From NCBI RefSeq assembly GCF_009846755.1, contig NZ_AQOR01000032.1:1-45219 (forward strand): a DNA stretch of 45,219 nucleotides, read 5' to 3'. The translations under genes were made by a program, and so were the position numbers. Below, piece by piece: positions 8,354 through 17,029 of the stretch. How positions within the stretch are numbered: position 1 is the first letter of the stretch; each line of letters starts with the position of its first letter. The notes beneath the pieces were generated by a model, which worked only from the letters and a program-made list of their open reading frames with translations, was not told the DNA's origin and did not search any database. Source of the DNA: Alcanivorax sp. S71-1-4. Its GTDB lineage: Bacteria; Pseudomonadota; Gammaproteobacteria; Pseudomonadales; Alcanivoracaceae.

Positions 8354-9380
8354 TCTCGCCGAGCGCCGCTGGGTGCCGGACAGTCTGATCCGTTTTGGCA
8401 TTCGCCGTTTGCTTGACCAGCGTTTGCGCCAGGAACATGCCGACGAGCCGGGTGCGGTGGAGGCACGCAAGCAGGCGCTGATGGCGCAACTTGCCGATGG
8501 CCCGGTAGCGGAACAGCAGCAGGCCGCCAATGACCAGCATTATGAAGTGCCGGCAGCGTTCTATGGGCGCGTGCTGGGGCCGTACCTGAAATATTCCTCC
8601 TGCCTGTGGGGGGAGGGTGTTCGCACCCTGGCGGAGGCCGAAGAAGCCATGCTGACGCTGACCTGTCAGCGCGCTGGCCTGGAGGATGGCCAGCGGGTGC
8701 TGGAACTGGGCTGTGGCTGGGGTTCGCTGTCCCTGTGGATGGCGCAGCAGTATCCAAACAGCGAAATCATTGCAGTCTCCAACTCTGCGTCGCAGAAAGC
8801 CTGGATCGATGACCAGGCGCAGCAGCGTAACCTGCGAAACGTGCGGGTGATCACGGCGGATGTCACCACCTTTAATCCCGACGGCGATTTTGATCGCGTG
8901 GTCTCCGTGGAAATGTTCGAGCATGTGCGCAATCACCGTGTGTTGATGCACCGCATCCATGACTGGCTGCGGCCCGGCGGCAAGCTGTTCGTGCATATCT
9001 TTTGCCACGACAAGGTGTTCTATCCGTTCGAGACCGAAGGCGAGGAAAACTGGATGGGGCGCATGTTCTTCAGCGGCGGGGTGATGCCTTCGTTCGATCT
9101 GCTTGAGCGTTGCCAGGACCGGCTGGTGCTGCAGGATGCCTGGCGTGTGAATGGCCGCCACTATGCGCGCACGCTCGAAGCCTGGCTGGATAACGCAGAC
9201 CAGCGGCGCGATACCCTGATGCCGGTGCTTGTGGCCACCTACGGTCGCGAGGATGCGCGCCGCTGGTTGCAACGCTGGCGCATGTTTTTCATGGCCTGTG
9301 CGGAGCTTTTCGCCTATCGTGACGGCAACGAGTGGTTTGTCGGCCACTATTGTTTTGTTCGCCCGGAAGCACTGCATTGA
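8343..9380 (+). CDS. CFA-synthase-like S-adenosylmethionine-dependent methyltransferase
   Basis: 345 residues, start chosen at 8343 with GGAGA seven bases upstream. The protein lacks the long N-terminal domain of E. coli CFA synthase but has the whole catalytic core: SAM-binding LELGCGWGS (120-128), VEMFEHV (189-195, acidic residue of the active site), VHIFCH (217-222), HYARTLEAW (273-281, with the conserved Tyr) and a C-terminal Cys (319). It therefore very probably transfers a methyl or methylene group to cis double bonds of phospholipid acyl chains. It may not make a cyclopropane, because relatives in clusters with reductases or desaturases make mid-chain methyl or furan-precursor fatty acids. 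It overlaps the DUF1295 gene upstream, and the kinase gene follows. Confidence 0.88.
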   Translation: MMVDLAERRWVPDSLIRFGIRRLLDQRLRQEHADEPGAVEARKQALMAQLADGPVAEQQQAANDQHYEVPAAFYGRVLGPYLKYSSCLWGEGVRTLAEAEEAMLTLTCQRAGLEDGQRVLELGCGWGSLSLWMAQQYPNSEIIAVSNSASQKAWIDDQAQQRNLRNVRVITADVTTFNPDGDFDRVVSVEMFEHVRNHRVLMHRIHDWLRPGGKLFVHIFCHDKVFYPFETEGEENWMGRMFFSGGVMPSFDLLERCQDRLVLQDAWRVNGRHYARTLEAWLDNADQRRDTLMPVLVATYGREDARRWLQRWRMFFMACAELFAYRDGNEWFVGHYCFVRPEALH

Positions 9381-9457
9381 CGCAGCAGGCTGCGCCGCAG
9401 CCGTCGCTGCTGGAGAGGCTGAAACGCGTTGCCGGGCGCTCTGGGCGAGGGGATGCC

Positions 9458-10789
9458 ATGGCCAGCCGTCGACGTTCCGGCGTGCAACACCGGCTTGCCC
9501 GGTTTTACCTGACACAGGTGGTGCTGATCAGCCTGACTACCGTGCTCGGTGTGATGGCGACGGCCAAGATCATCGAGCACGTGCTGGTCAAGCAGGCGTT
9601 GATGCTGGAGGCACAGCATTTCTGGCAGCTTTACGACCAGCAACCGGGCTTCCCCCGACCGAACACCCGCCACCTGCTCGGGTTGCTGGATGATCCGGCG
9701 CACGCGCATGACCGCATTCCCGATGCGTTCCAGAAGCTCGAGCCTGGCTTTCATCGGGTGCCGTTGGGCGGCGACCAGCCGATTGTCTACCTGGAGCAGC
9801 GGGGTGACCTGACGCTGTATCTCATCTTTGATGAACGGCGGGTGTCGGCGCTGGCACTGGTATTCGGTGTGGCACCGTTGGCCGGTGTATTGCTGGTCAT
9901 TTACCTGATGTCGTTTCTGACCTGGCGCAAGTCGCGTCAATTGATGTCGCCGCTGGTGCACCTGGCGGAAATGCTTCGGGACGTGCCGCTGCGCGAAACC
10001 GGCACCGCGCGGCCGGATTTCGCCAGCATTGAAACCGAAGCGGATTCGGAAGTGGCCGTGCTGGTCTCGGCGCTGGAAGCCTATTCCGACCGGCTGCTGG
10101 ATTTCGTAGTGCGCGAGCGGCAGTTTTCGCGCGATGCCAGCCACGAATTGCGCACGCCTCTGGCGGTGATCCGCGCCAATCTTGAATTGCTGGCCGAACG
10201 CTTCCCCGGCACCCCTTCGGTACGCCGCATCGAGGACACGGTCGGTGACATGGAGGCGCTGATTGAAACCTTGCTGCTGCTGGCGCGCAGTGAATACAAG
10301 GCGCTGCCCTCGGACCATCTGATCGTCAATGACCTGGTGCTGAACCTGGTGGAGCGCCTGCAACCGCTGGCGCAACGCAAGGCGGTGACGCTCGGCTGCA
10401 CGCAGCGGGCCATGCTGATCCTCGAGGTGCCGGAGCAGGTATTGTCGATCGTCCTGACCAACCTGGTGCGCAACGCCATCAATTACACCAACTCCGGTTC
10501 CGTCGAAGTGATCATCGGCGAACAGGAGGTGCTGGTACGCGACACCGGGCCAGGGATTGATCCGGAAGAGCTGGAACGCCTGTTGCGTCCGTTTGAGCGT
10601 GGGCAAGGCAACGCGGAAGGGGGGCACGGCCTGGGGCTGGCGATTGTGCAACGTCTGTGCGAGCACTGCCGGTGGGAACTGGAGGTGGCGAGCCAGCCGG
10701 GACAGGGTACGCAGGTGCGCATTGTGTTCCCTCACTGGCAGAAGAGTAGGGTGGGTAGAGCGAACGCGAAACCCACCGGGTCCATGTAG
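9458..10789 (+). CDS. Membrane sensor histidine kinase
   Basis: 443 residues from the ATG at 9458 (GAGGGG upstream); a TTG at 9377 overlapping the previous stop would add 27 residues. Membrane segments at about 17-36 and 130-152 flank a ~90-residue periplasmic sensor region. A HAMP-like linker follows, then the H-box RDASHELRTPL with phospho-acceptor His229, N-box LVRNAINYT, and ATP-lid motifs DTGPGID and GGHGLGLAIV. It lies directly behind the CFA-like operon and ends tail to tail with an OmpR-type regulator gene, so the pair is probably cognate. The final ~14 codons (after FPHWQK) are read out of a palindromic repeat (10746-10912), so the natural end was probably close to 10,745. Confidence 0.9.
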   Translation: MASRRRSGVQHRLARFYLTQVVLISLTTVLGVMATAKIIEHVLVKQALMLEAQHFWQLYDQQPGFPRPNTRHLLGLLDDPAHAHDRIPDAFQKLEPGFHRVPLGGDQPIVYLEQRGDLTLYLIFDERRVSALALVFGVAPLAGVLLVIYLMSFLTWRKSRQLMSPLVHLAEMLRDVPLRETGTARPDFASIETEADSEVAVLVSALEAYSDRLLDFVVRERQFSRDASHELRTPLAVIRANLELLAERFPGTPSVRRIEDTVGDMEALIETLLLLARSEYKALPSDHLIVNDLVLNLVERLQPLAQRKAVTLGCTQRAMLILEVPEQVLSIVLTNLVRNAINYTNSGSVEVIIGEQEVLVRDTGPGIDPEELERLLRPFERGQGNAEGGHGLGLAIVQRLCEHCRWELEVASQPGQGTQVRIVFPHWQKSRVGRANAKPTGSM

Positions 10790-10912
10790 CGTACTGCTCG
10801 CACAAAACCAGCGAAACTACCTGCTACCCAAACCAGATGCTTTCGATGATTTTGTGGGAGTGATTACCGGGCATGGACCCGGTGGGTTTCGCGTTCGCTC
10901 TACCCACCCTAC
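10746..10912. repeat. Palindromic repeat family, copy A
   Basis: A 167-bp element bounded by a perfect 32-bp inverted repeat: the left arm begins GTAGGGTGGGTAGAGCGAAC (10746-10777) and the right arm ends CTCTACCCACCCTAC (10881-10912). Between the arms lie motifs shared with copies B-D (GCTCGCA, CGAAACTACC, TTCGATGATTTTG, GGGAGTG). The variant arm core CGAACGCG replaces CCAAAGGCG of the other copies, symmetrically in both arms. It sits between the convergent kinase and regulator genes and overlaps the end of the kinase gene. No target-site duplication is evident. Confidence 0.9.
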
Positions 10913-10942
10913 TGGACATCGGGAATATTTGACCGTTATCCG

Positions 10943-11644
10943 TCACGCTGCGGGATTGCGAATCGAAAAGCCCACGCCTGGCAAGGTTTCCAGCAAGGCC
11001 ACATCAAACGGCTTGTCGATCACTTTGCGCAGATTATAGAGGTGGCTGCGCAGGGCATCGGAGTCGGGCACCAGGTCACCCCAGAGTTCATGCTCAAGCT
11101 GCTCACGGCTGACGACCTTCGGTGTTTCGCGCATCAGGATACGCAGGATGCGGAACGCAGTGGGGGAGAGCTTCAGCACCTTGCCGTCCCGGCGCACTTC
11201 CTGGCGTGCCGGGTCCAGCTCCAGATCAGCCACGGACAACACATGCGGGGCCACCTCGCGGCGCTCACGGCGTACCAGGGCCTGGATGCGCGCAGACAGC
11301 TCCGGCAGCGCGAACGGTTTCACCAGGTAGTCGTCGGCACCCTTGGAGAAGCCTTCGAGCTTGTCATCCAGGTGATCGCGGGCCGTCAGAAAGATGACGG
11401 GGGTGTCCAGTGTGAGGTCATGGCGCAGGTAACGGCACAGTGAATAGCCGTCTTCGCCGGGCAGCATCACATCGAGCAGGATCAGGTCGTAGTGATGTTC
11501 GCGCAGCAGTTCGCGTGCCAGGGAAGCATCGCCGGCATAGTCGGCGGTGGCGCCCAGTTCTTCCAGGTATTCGACAACGGTCTGCGCCAGCTGGCGGTGG
11601 TCTTCCACCAGCAGGATGGCGAGTTTTTCCAGAGAACGACTCAT
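10943..11644 (-). CDS. OmpR-family response regulator
   Basis: 233 residues from the ATG at 11644 (AAGGGG upstream; a longer in-frame start adds 20 unsupported residues). The receiver domain (about 8-120) carries the acidic pair Glu14/Asp15, phospho-acceptor Asp58 in LILLDVMLPG, Thr87 and Lys109 in YLVKPF. The C-terminal winged-helix DNA-binding domain (about 130-230) ends in the typical LRSHLYNLRKVID ... GVGFSI. It is convergent with the histidine kinase gene with 153 bp between stops. Plausible targets are the neighbouring acyl-modification operon and other envelope genes. Confidence 0.92.
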   Translation of the reverse strand: MSRSLEKLAILLVEDHRQLAQTVVEYLEELGATADYAGDASLARELLREHHYDLILLDVMLPGEDGYSLCRYLRHDLTLDTPVIFLTARDHLDDKLEGFSKGADDYLVKPFALPELSARIQALVRRERREVAPHVLSVADLELDPARQEVRRDGKVLKLSPTAFRILRILMRETPKVVSREQLEHELWGDLVPDSDALRSHLYNLRKVIDKPFDVALLETLPGVGFSIRNPAA

Positions 11645-11731
11645 GATCGGGGCCCCTTGCAGCGTGACGCCGGTCGTCCTGACCGGCCTTGGAATAATGA
11701 TCATGCTGCCCGGCAGCGCGTCAAGGGCGCA

Positions 11732-12190
11732 TCAACGTGAAGGCGTCCGGCGGGCAGTGAGCCAGCGGTCCAGGGCATTGGCGAAGACCTGCTTGTCGCG
11801 TTCGGTCATCGGTGGCGGGCCGCCCTGGGCCAGGCCGGCGCCCCGCATCTCTTCCATGAAGTTGCGCATCGTCAGCCGCTGGCTGATGTTGTCCGGGGTA
11901 AACAGCTCGCCCCGCGGGTGCAGGGCGGTGGCGCCGGCTTCGATAGCGCGGGCAGCCAGCGGGATGTCTGCGGTGATCACCAGCTCGCCGGGCTGGATCT
12001 GCGTGGCGATGTAGTCGTCTGCCTCGTCGAAGCCGCCGGGCACCTGGATGGCGCGAATCAGCTGGCCTGGCGGGGTGCGCACCGGCTGGTTGGCGACCAG
12101 CACCATGGGCGTGTGGGTACGCTGCGCGGCGCGGAACAGCACGTCGCGGATCATGTTCGGGCAGGCGTCGGCGTCGACCCAGATGGTCAT
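11732..12190 (-). CDS. yaiI: YaiI/YqxD family protein (UPF0178)
   Basis: 152 residues, normal length for UPF0178. The N-terminus [16 protein letters not shown] is the family signature; [25 protein letters not shown] follows in the middle, and the C-terminal region has the [15 protein letters not shown] motif. It resembles PIN-like nuclease folds with clustered Asp residues, but no activity is established. GGAG precedes the ATG by seven bases. It runs divergently from the DEAD-box gene. Confidence 0.93.
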   Translation of the reverse strand: MTIWVDADACPNMIRDVLFRAAQRTHTPMVLVANQPVRTPPGQLIRAIQVPGGFDEADDYIATQIQPGELVITADIPLAARAIEAGATALHPRGELFTPDNISQRLTMRNFMEEMRGAGLAQGGPPPMTERDKQVFANALDRWLTARRTPSR

Positions 12191-12510
12191 GGCGGGCTCC
12201 GGTCAGGTTGGCGGCGCTATTGTGGCACAACCCTCGTGCCGCTGGCGCTCGCGATTGCAATTCGCTATACTCCGCGCCGCTTTGATGCAGCATCCCGACG
12301 CAGCCGCGTTGGGCTCAGCAAGCTGCCACGTCCGCACATTGCGGCGTTGAGTCCCGTTTTCGGCCCCTCCCCCTATCTACGCGATACGGCCGGGCTTCTC
12401 GCGGGAAGCCTCGTAACCGGTGAGCGAAACCCAGGACCTGTCGGTCCCGGGGTATCCGGTATTATTCCATCCACGTCCACGGCGGCTGCTGTGGCGATGC
12501 AAGGTGATTC
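12191..12510 (+). promoter_or_regulatory. Promoter and long structured 5' leader of the DEAD-box gene
   Basis: A TATACT hexamer at 12266-12271 is the best -10 box, with only a weak -35. That gives a leader of roughly 235 bases. Two hairpins are visible in it: GGCTTC/GAAGCC (12393-12410) and GGACC/GGTCC (12434-12447), in a region otherwise devoid of genes. Long leaders of this kind are known for cold-inducible DEAD-box and cold-shock mRNAs, where they act as thermosensors or autoregulatory sites. The application here is inference. Confidence 0.5.
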
Positions 12511-14271
12511 ATGTCCGAACAGTTGACCGCCCAGCCCGGTTTTGATGCGCTGGAGCTTTCCCCTACCGTCAAGCAGGCCATTCGTGCGCTCGGTTACCAG
12601 ACACCGTCCGCGATCCAGCAGGCGATTATTCCCCATATTCTTGAAGGCCGTGACGTGATCGGCCAGGCACAGACCGGAACCGGCAAGACCGCCGCGTTCG
12701 CGTTGCCGCTGATTTCCCGTTTCGGCGATGCGCCGGTCGGTGCCGTGCAGGTGCTGGTGCTGGCGCCGACCCGCGAACTGGCGTTGCAGGTCACCGAGTC
12801 GTTCGAAAAATACGGCCAGCAAACCCCGTCACTGCGTGTGGTCACGCTGTGCGGTGGCATGGACTACCGTCCGCAGACCCGCGCCCTGCGTGAAGGTGTG
12901 CAAGTGGTGATCGGTACGCCGGGCCGGGTGGTTGATCACCTCAAGCGTGGCACGCTGAAGCTGGACGCATTGCGGTGCCTGGTGCTGGATGAAGCCGACG
13001 AAATGCTGCGCATGGGCTTCATCGATGACGTCGAGTGGGTCATGGAGCAGACGCCGGCATCCTGCCAGGTGGCACTGCTCTCGGCGACCATGCCGCCGCC
13101 GATTCGCAAGCTGGCACAGCGTTTTCTGAAATCCCCGCAGGAAATCACCGTGGCTACCAAGACGGCGACCGTAGCGGCGATCCGTCAGCGCTACCTGTTC
13201 ATCAACCAGCGCGACAAACTGGACGCGCTGGTGCGCGTACTGGAAACCGAGACCTTCGATGGCGTGATCCTGTTCGCCCGCACCAAGGAAAGCACCGTTG
13301 AGCTGGCCGATTTCCTCCAGCGCGCCGGCTTCCGGGCGACGGCGCTCAACGGTGACATGGCGCAGCCGCAGCGCGAGCAGGTCGTCGAGCAGATCAAGGG
13401 CGGCCGCATCGACATCCTGGTGGCCACCGATGTGGTAGCGCGCGGCCTGGACGTGCCGCGCATCTCCATGGTGCTCAATTACGATATTCCGTTTGACGGC
13501 GAGACCTACGTGCACCGTATCGGCCGTACCGGCCGCGCGGGGCGTGAGGGGGATGCCATCCTGTTCGTGACACCGCGTGAAAAGCGCATGTTGCAGAACA
13601 TTGAGCGGCTGACACGCCAGAAAGTGGAAGAAATGGCGCTGCCGACGTCGGCGCAGATCAATGTCGTCCGCAAGACGCGTTTCAAGGCGCGCATTCAGGC
13701 GACCCTGGAGGCCGGCAAGCTGGATCTGTACCGTGAAGTGCTGGAAGAATTCCTGCAGGAAAGCGGTGCCGAGCCACTGGCCGTTGCCGCGGCGCTGGCG
13801 CGTCTGGCCCAGGGCGATTCCTCGCTGTATATGGAAGATCGTCCGGCACCGGTGGTACGTGCGCGTCAGGAGCGCCCGGAGCGTGAGTCGCGCCGTGCGG
13901 AAGGCGGACATCGTGAACGTGGTGCGCCGCGCAAGGCGACCGCGCCGGAAGCAGGCATGACCCGCTACCGTATCGAAGTGGGCCGCACCCATGGTGTGAA
14001 GCCGTCGAACATCGTCGGCGCGATTGCCAACGAAGTGAAACTCAACAGCAGCCACATCGGCCGCATCGACATCTTCCCGCAGTTCAGCATCGTCGATCTG
14101 CCGGACAGCCTGTCGGAGTCTGCCATCAAGCACCTGCGCACCGTCTGGGTGGCAGGCCAGCAGATGAATATCGTGGTAGATGGTGGTGTTGCACCGGCGG
14201 CGGCCCGTCGTCCCGGCAAGAGTGCTCCGCGCCGCGAGGCCAATGCCCCGCGCCGTCGCGCCAATGGCTGA
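12511..14271 (+). CDS. deaD: DEAD-box RNA helicase, CsdA/DeaD type
   Basis: 586 residues. Helicase motifs are in order: Q-motif (about 29-36), Walker A AQTGTGKT (53-60), PTREL, TPGR, DEAD (160-163), SAT (191-193), ARGLD, and HRIGRTGR (335-342). A basic Arg/Glu-rich linker (about 450-482) leads to a DbpA/CsdA RNA-binding domain (about 484-558) and an Arg/Ala-rich tail. This layout is that of cold-shock helicase DeaD (CsdA), which unwinds structured mRNA and assists 50S ribosome assembly. AAGG precedes the ATG by seven bases, after a long structured leader. Palindromic repeat copy B begins 9 bp after the stop, between this gene and convergent cti. Confidence 0.94.
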   Translation: MSEQLTAQPGFDALELSPTVKQAIRALGYQTPSAIQQAIIPHILEGRDVIGQAQTGTGKTAAFALPLISRFGDAPVGAVQVLVLAPTRELALQVTESFEKYGQQTPSLRVVTLCGGMDYRPQTRALREGVQVVIGTPGRVVDHLKRGTLKLDALRCLVLDEADEMLRMGFIDDVEWVMEQTPASCQVALLSATMPPPIRKLAQRFLKSPQEITVATKTATVAAIRQRYLFINQRDKLDALVRVLETETFDGVILFARTKESTVELADFLQRAGFRATALNGDMAQPQREQVVEQIKGGRIDILVATDVVARGLDVPRISMVLNYDIPFDGETYVHRIGRTGRAGREGDAILFVTPREKRMLQNIERLTRQKVEEMALPTSAQINVVRKTRFKARIQATLEAGKLDLYREVLEEFLQESGAEPLAVAAALARLAQGDSSLYMEDRPAPVVRARQERPERESRRAEGGHRERGAPRKATAPEAGMTRYRIEVGRTHGVKPSNIVGAIANEVKLNSSHIGRIDIFPQFSIVDLPDSLSESAIKHLRTVWVAGQQMNIVVDGGVAPAAARRPGKSAPRREANAPRRRANG

Positions 14272-14280
14272 AGCTGGATA

Positions 14281-14450
14281 GTAGGGTGGGATGAGCCAAA
14301 GGCGAATCCCACCATGACCATGCTGCACACTGCTCCCACCAAACCATCGAAACTGCCTCGTCACCTGAACCAGGCAGCTTCGCTATTTTTGTGGGAGTGG
14401 ATAATGGGCATGGACGCGGTGGGATTCGCCTTTGGCTCATCCCACCCTAC
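14281..14450. repeat. Palindromic repeat family, copy B
   Basis: 170 bp with perfect 33-bp terminal inverted repeats (14281-14313 and 14418-14450). The left arm begins GTAGGGTGGGATGAGCCAAA; its two private substitutions (ATG for AAG/TAG, and AAT for AAA) are mirrored exactly in the right arm. It fills the gap between the convergent DEAD-box and cti genes and may serve as a bidirectional 3' hairpin. Confidence 0.9.
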
Positions 14451-14545
14451 GGGATTCGTCGCATTTTCGACCGACAGGGCTTCGCCTCCTTGTCGCGATG
14501 GGGGCGGTTCCAGGCCGTGAACACAGCACCTCGGGGTGTTGTTGT

Positions 14546-16903
14546 TCAGAGATTTTCGAACCTGTTTACGTCAAACACCCCGGCCTGCAGCGGCTGGTGC
14601 TCGCGCTGCCAGGCGGTGAAATCATGCAGCACCGCCCAGAACTGGGGATGCGTGCGGCGCACGCCCCAGCTGGTGACGATGCGTTCGAACTCCTCGTCTT
14701 CTTCGGCGCGGCCCAGCAGGGACACAAAGTGCTCGACCTGTGCGGTGGGGACGTCAAAGATGAAGTTCGGGTAACTGCCGATAATGCCGGGGACCACGGT
14801 GACGGTGTCCTTGTCCGGTTCATAGCGCAGCGATTCGCCCAGCATGAAGGCCACGTTGCTGTGCGCGCGGTTACGCAGCAGTGAATACACGGTGCGCTCG
14901 CCGTCAGTATGACGGACGCGCACGAAGACCACTTCCGGCAGATACTTGATGCCCGGCAGTTCCGCCGCCGGTGTGGAGGCGATCCGCGCCAGCGCCTGAT
15001 CGGCGCGCTGAATCCAGGCGGGCTGTTCGCGGCGGCCACAATTGGCCCCCTGGCAGCGGTTAAGTGCGTCATCCGGCATGGCGTTGATGGCGCGCAGGTC
15101 CTCCAGCAGGCGGATGGCAAATTCCTGCTGTGGTGCCTTGGAGACATAGGTTTCCGCGGAGGGTGCCGTGTCGTCGAGGTGGTGGTAGGAGATGTCCAGC
15201 CGCAGCTTGCCCAGGCCCTGGTACCAGCCGCGCTGGATCGCCTTGCGTGTGCCGGCAGGCATCAGACGCAGGAAATTCTGCTCTGCGCCGTTACGAATCA
15301 GATCGAAGTACAACCGCGTCTGTGCCTGGTGGGCCAGGGTGCCGAACACGTCGAAATTCACCACCAGTTCGTAATAGGTGCGTTCAAACAGCGGGTAGTC
15401 CATCAGCCACAGGGTGAGCGGCACCTCGCCGACCAGCCCGCGGGTGACCGAGGCGCTGTCGTGATGGCGAAAAATGGTCAGCAGGGCGTTGGTGTTGCGG
15501 CCGTCGCCGTCCCAGATGTCGCCGAGGGACGCGCCGTCGGGTTGCGCCTGTATGTACTGCTGCTGGCGTTGTGCGAGATAGTCATTGCGCTGGCCGCGAT
15601 AGTGCAGCCAGTTTTCGCCGGCATCCAGCAGGGAATAATCCTGCCCCGGCATGCCCAGCAGGGGAGACACTTTGGCCTGGTAGTCGGCATCAATGATGAA
15701 CTGATCGCTGTCCGGTGCCTGGAAAAAGGTCCAGAACTGGTCGCGAATCACGTCGGTGGCGATCTGGCCGCGGCATACCGGCCCGCGAATGAAGGTGCGG
15801 GTGAAATACTCGGCCTCGTCGAGCATGAACTGATAGCGTGCCCGGGCCGGCAGGTCGGCAAACGTAATGAATGGATTGGCCCGCGCCACGTAGTCGTAGC
15901 CGGGTAATCGGCTGACCTTCCAGTCAGTGCTGAAGAACAGCTCGCGTACACGCGCAAGGCGTGCTTCGCTCAGAGCAAAGGTGATGTGCCGCTTGTGTAC
16001 CAGTGTGCCTTCCACGGGCCGCAGCCGATAATGGAACGCCTGCCCCGGGGCGTCGTTCGGGCGCACGGTGGCGATGGGCGCTACCGGTTTGCCGGGCGGC
16101 GTGGAAGAACGCACCACTTCGAAGAAGCGGGTCTGGCCGTCGAGGTCCTCGAAATAAAGATGCGCCAGGAACAGGTGTTCGAACAGCCAGCGCGCCACCA
16201 GCCGGTGGCGATCATCCTCGCGATTGAGAAAACCTTCCCAGGTCTCGACGGCGCGCTGCTCGGCAGCGCTCAGGGGCACGGGCGCTGTATCAATGTGTGC
16301 GCCCTGATTCAGCCAGCCGCTCAGGGTGGCGAATTCATCGTCGGTCAGGCCGGTCACGGCCAGTGGCATGCCTTCCAGCGGATGCTCTTTCGCGTACTCG
16401 TCGAACGCCTCGCTGGTCACGCACTGATTCTGGCGCGTGATGCCCAACTCAATATCCTCCGGCAGCCGGCTGTTGGGTTGCGGCGGGTACTGCTTGCCCA
16501 GTGCCAGCATCTGGTACAGCACGGACTGGGTCTGTTCGCCGCCCTGCAGCACCGAGTGAAAGCCGCGTGATCGCCAGCCGGCTTCGGTCTGCTCATCCAT
16601 GCCCAGGCGGGTGGGTGACATGGCTTCCTGGCGGGTGCCGTCGTACACGGGTTCCGGATAGGCGCCGCGTACCAGCCCCTCGGCAGTCTCCAGTTTCAAC
16701 TGGCAGGGCGCATCGTAGCAGCCATGGCAGGCCAGGCATTTGGCATCGAGGATGGGTTTGACGTCCTGCTCGAAGGAGACTTCGCGGGCGGTTGGCTTCG
16801 GCAGCGGTACGTCGGCGCGGGCCATGTCATGGGTGTCGGTGCAGGCGCCGAGCAACAGGCCGAGGGCGCACAGGGCAAGCAAAGGCAGTGCGGGATAACG
16901 CAT
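14546..16903 (-). CDS. cti: Periplasmic fatty acid cis/trans isomerase
   Basis: 785 residues, the usual size of Cti. A signal sequence with a lipobox-like LLGAC (Cys21) is followed by the haem-c motif CLACH (56-60) inside the characteristic CLACHGCYDAPCQLKL stretch, and the long C-terminal domain has the family motifs around DLPARARYQFMLDEAEYF and GPVCRGQIATDVI. Cti converts cis-unsaturated acyl chains of membrane phospholipids to trans without shifting the bond, a fast response to solvents and heat in Pseudomonas and Vibrio. The ATG at 16903 has AAGGAG eight bases upstream; longer in-frame starts are rejected. It runs convergently to the helicase gene, and a 13-bp perfect hairpin lies just upstream. 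Confidence 0.95.
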   Translation of the reverse strand: MRYPALPLLALCALGLLLGACTDTHDMARADVPLPKPTAREVSFEQDVKPILDAKCLACHGCYDAPCQLKLETAEGLVRGAYPEPVYDGTRQEAMSPTRLGMDEQTEAGWRSRGFHSVLQGGEQTQSVLYQMLALGKQYPPQPNSRLPEDIELGITRQNQCVTSEAFDEYAKEHPLEGMPLAVTGLTDDEFATLSGWLNQGAHIDTAPVPLSAAEQRAVETWEGFLNREDDRHRLVARWLFEHLFLAHLYFEDLDGQTRFFEVVRSSTPPGKPVAPIATVRPNDAPGQAFHYRLRPVEGTLVHKRHITFALSEARLARVRELFFSTDWKVSRLPGYDYVARANPFITFADLPARARYQFMLDEAEYFTRTFIRGPVCRGQIATDVIRDQFWTFFQAPDSDQFIIDADYQAKVSPLLGMPGQDYSLLDAGENWLHYRGQRNDYLAQRQQQYIQAQPDGASLGDIWDGDGRNTNALLTIFRHHDSASVTRGLVGEVPLTLWLMDYPLFERTYYELVVNFDVFGTLAHQAQTRLYFDLIRNGAEQNFLRLMPAGTRKAIQRGWYQGLGKLRLDISYHHLDDTAPSAETYVSKAPQQEFAIRLLEDLRAINAMPDDALNRCQGANCGRREQPAWIQRADQALARIASTPAAELPGIKYLPEVVFVRVRHTDGERTVYSLLRNRAHSNVAFMLGESLRYEPDKDTVTVVPGIIGSYPNFIFDVPTAQVEHFVSLLGRAEEDEEFERIVTSWGVRRTHPQFWAVLHDFTAWQREHQPLQAGVFDVNRFENL

Positions 16904-16931
16904 TGACCGGCTCCTTGTCGTTTTTTCCGGG

Positions 16932-16962
16932 ACGTTGCCCCGCCGGCTGGGCGGGGCAACGT
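16932..16962. other. 13-bp perfect inverted repeat upstream of cti
   Basis: ACGTTGCCCCGCC (16932-16944) pairs with GGCGGGGCAACGT (16950-16962) around GGCTG. On the minus strand it is followed by an A-run rather than a T-run, so it is not a standard terminator for the upstream foldase-like gene. It could be a processed or stabilised boundary between that operon and cti. Confidence 0.6.
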
Positions 16963-17029
16963 GTCCGATGCTAGAGGCAGCCGGTGGCGAGCACCACCGC
17001 GACAAGGCATGCTTTTGATTGTTTTACTG

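Noticed and set aside
7340-8530. A 396-codon antisense frame across the DUF2878-DUF1295-CFA junctions
   Set aside because: It spans three real overlapping genes on the other strand, and its product is His/Gln/Pro-rich shadow sequence.
12829-14364. A 511-codon antisense frame over the DEAD-box gene
   Set aside because: The sense strand carries complete helicase motifs. The antisense product has no family features and runs through repeat copy B.
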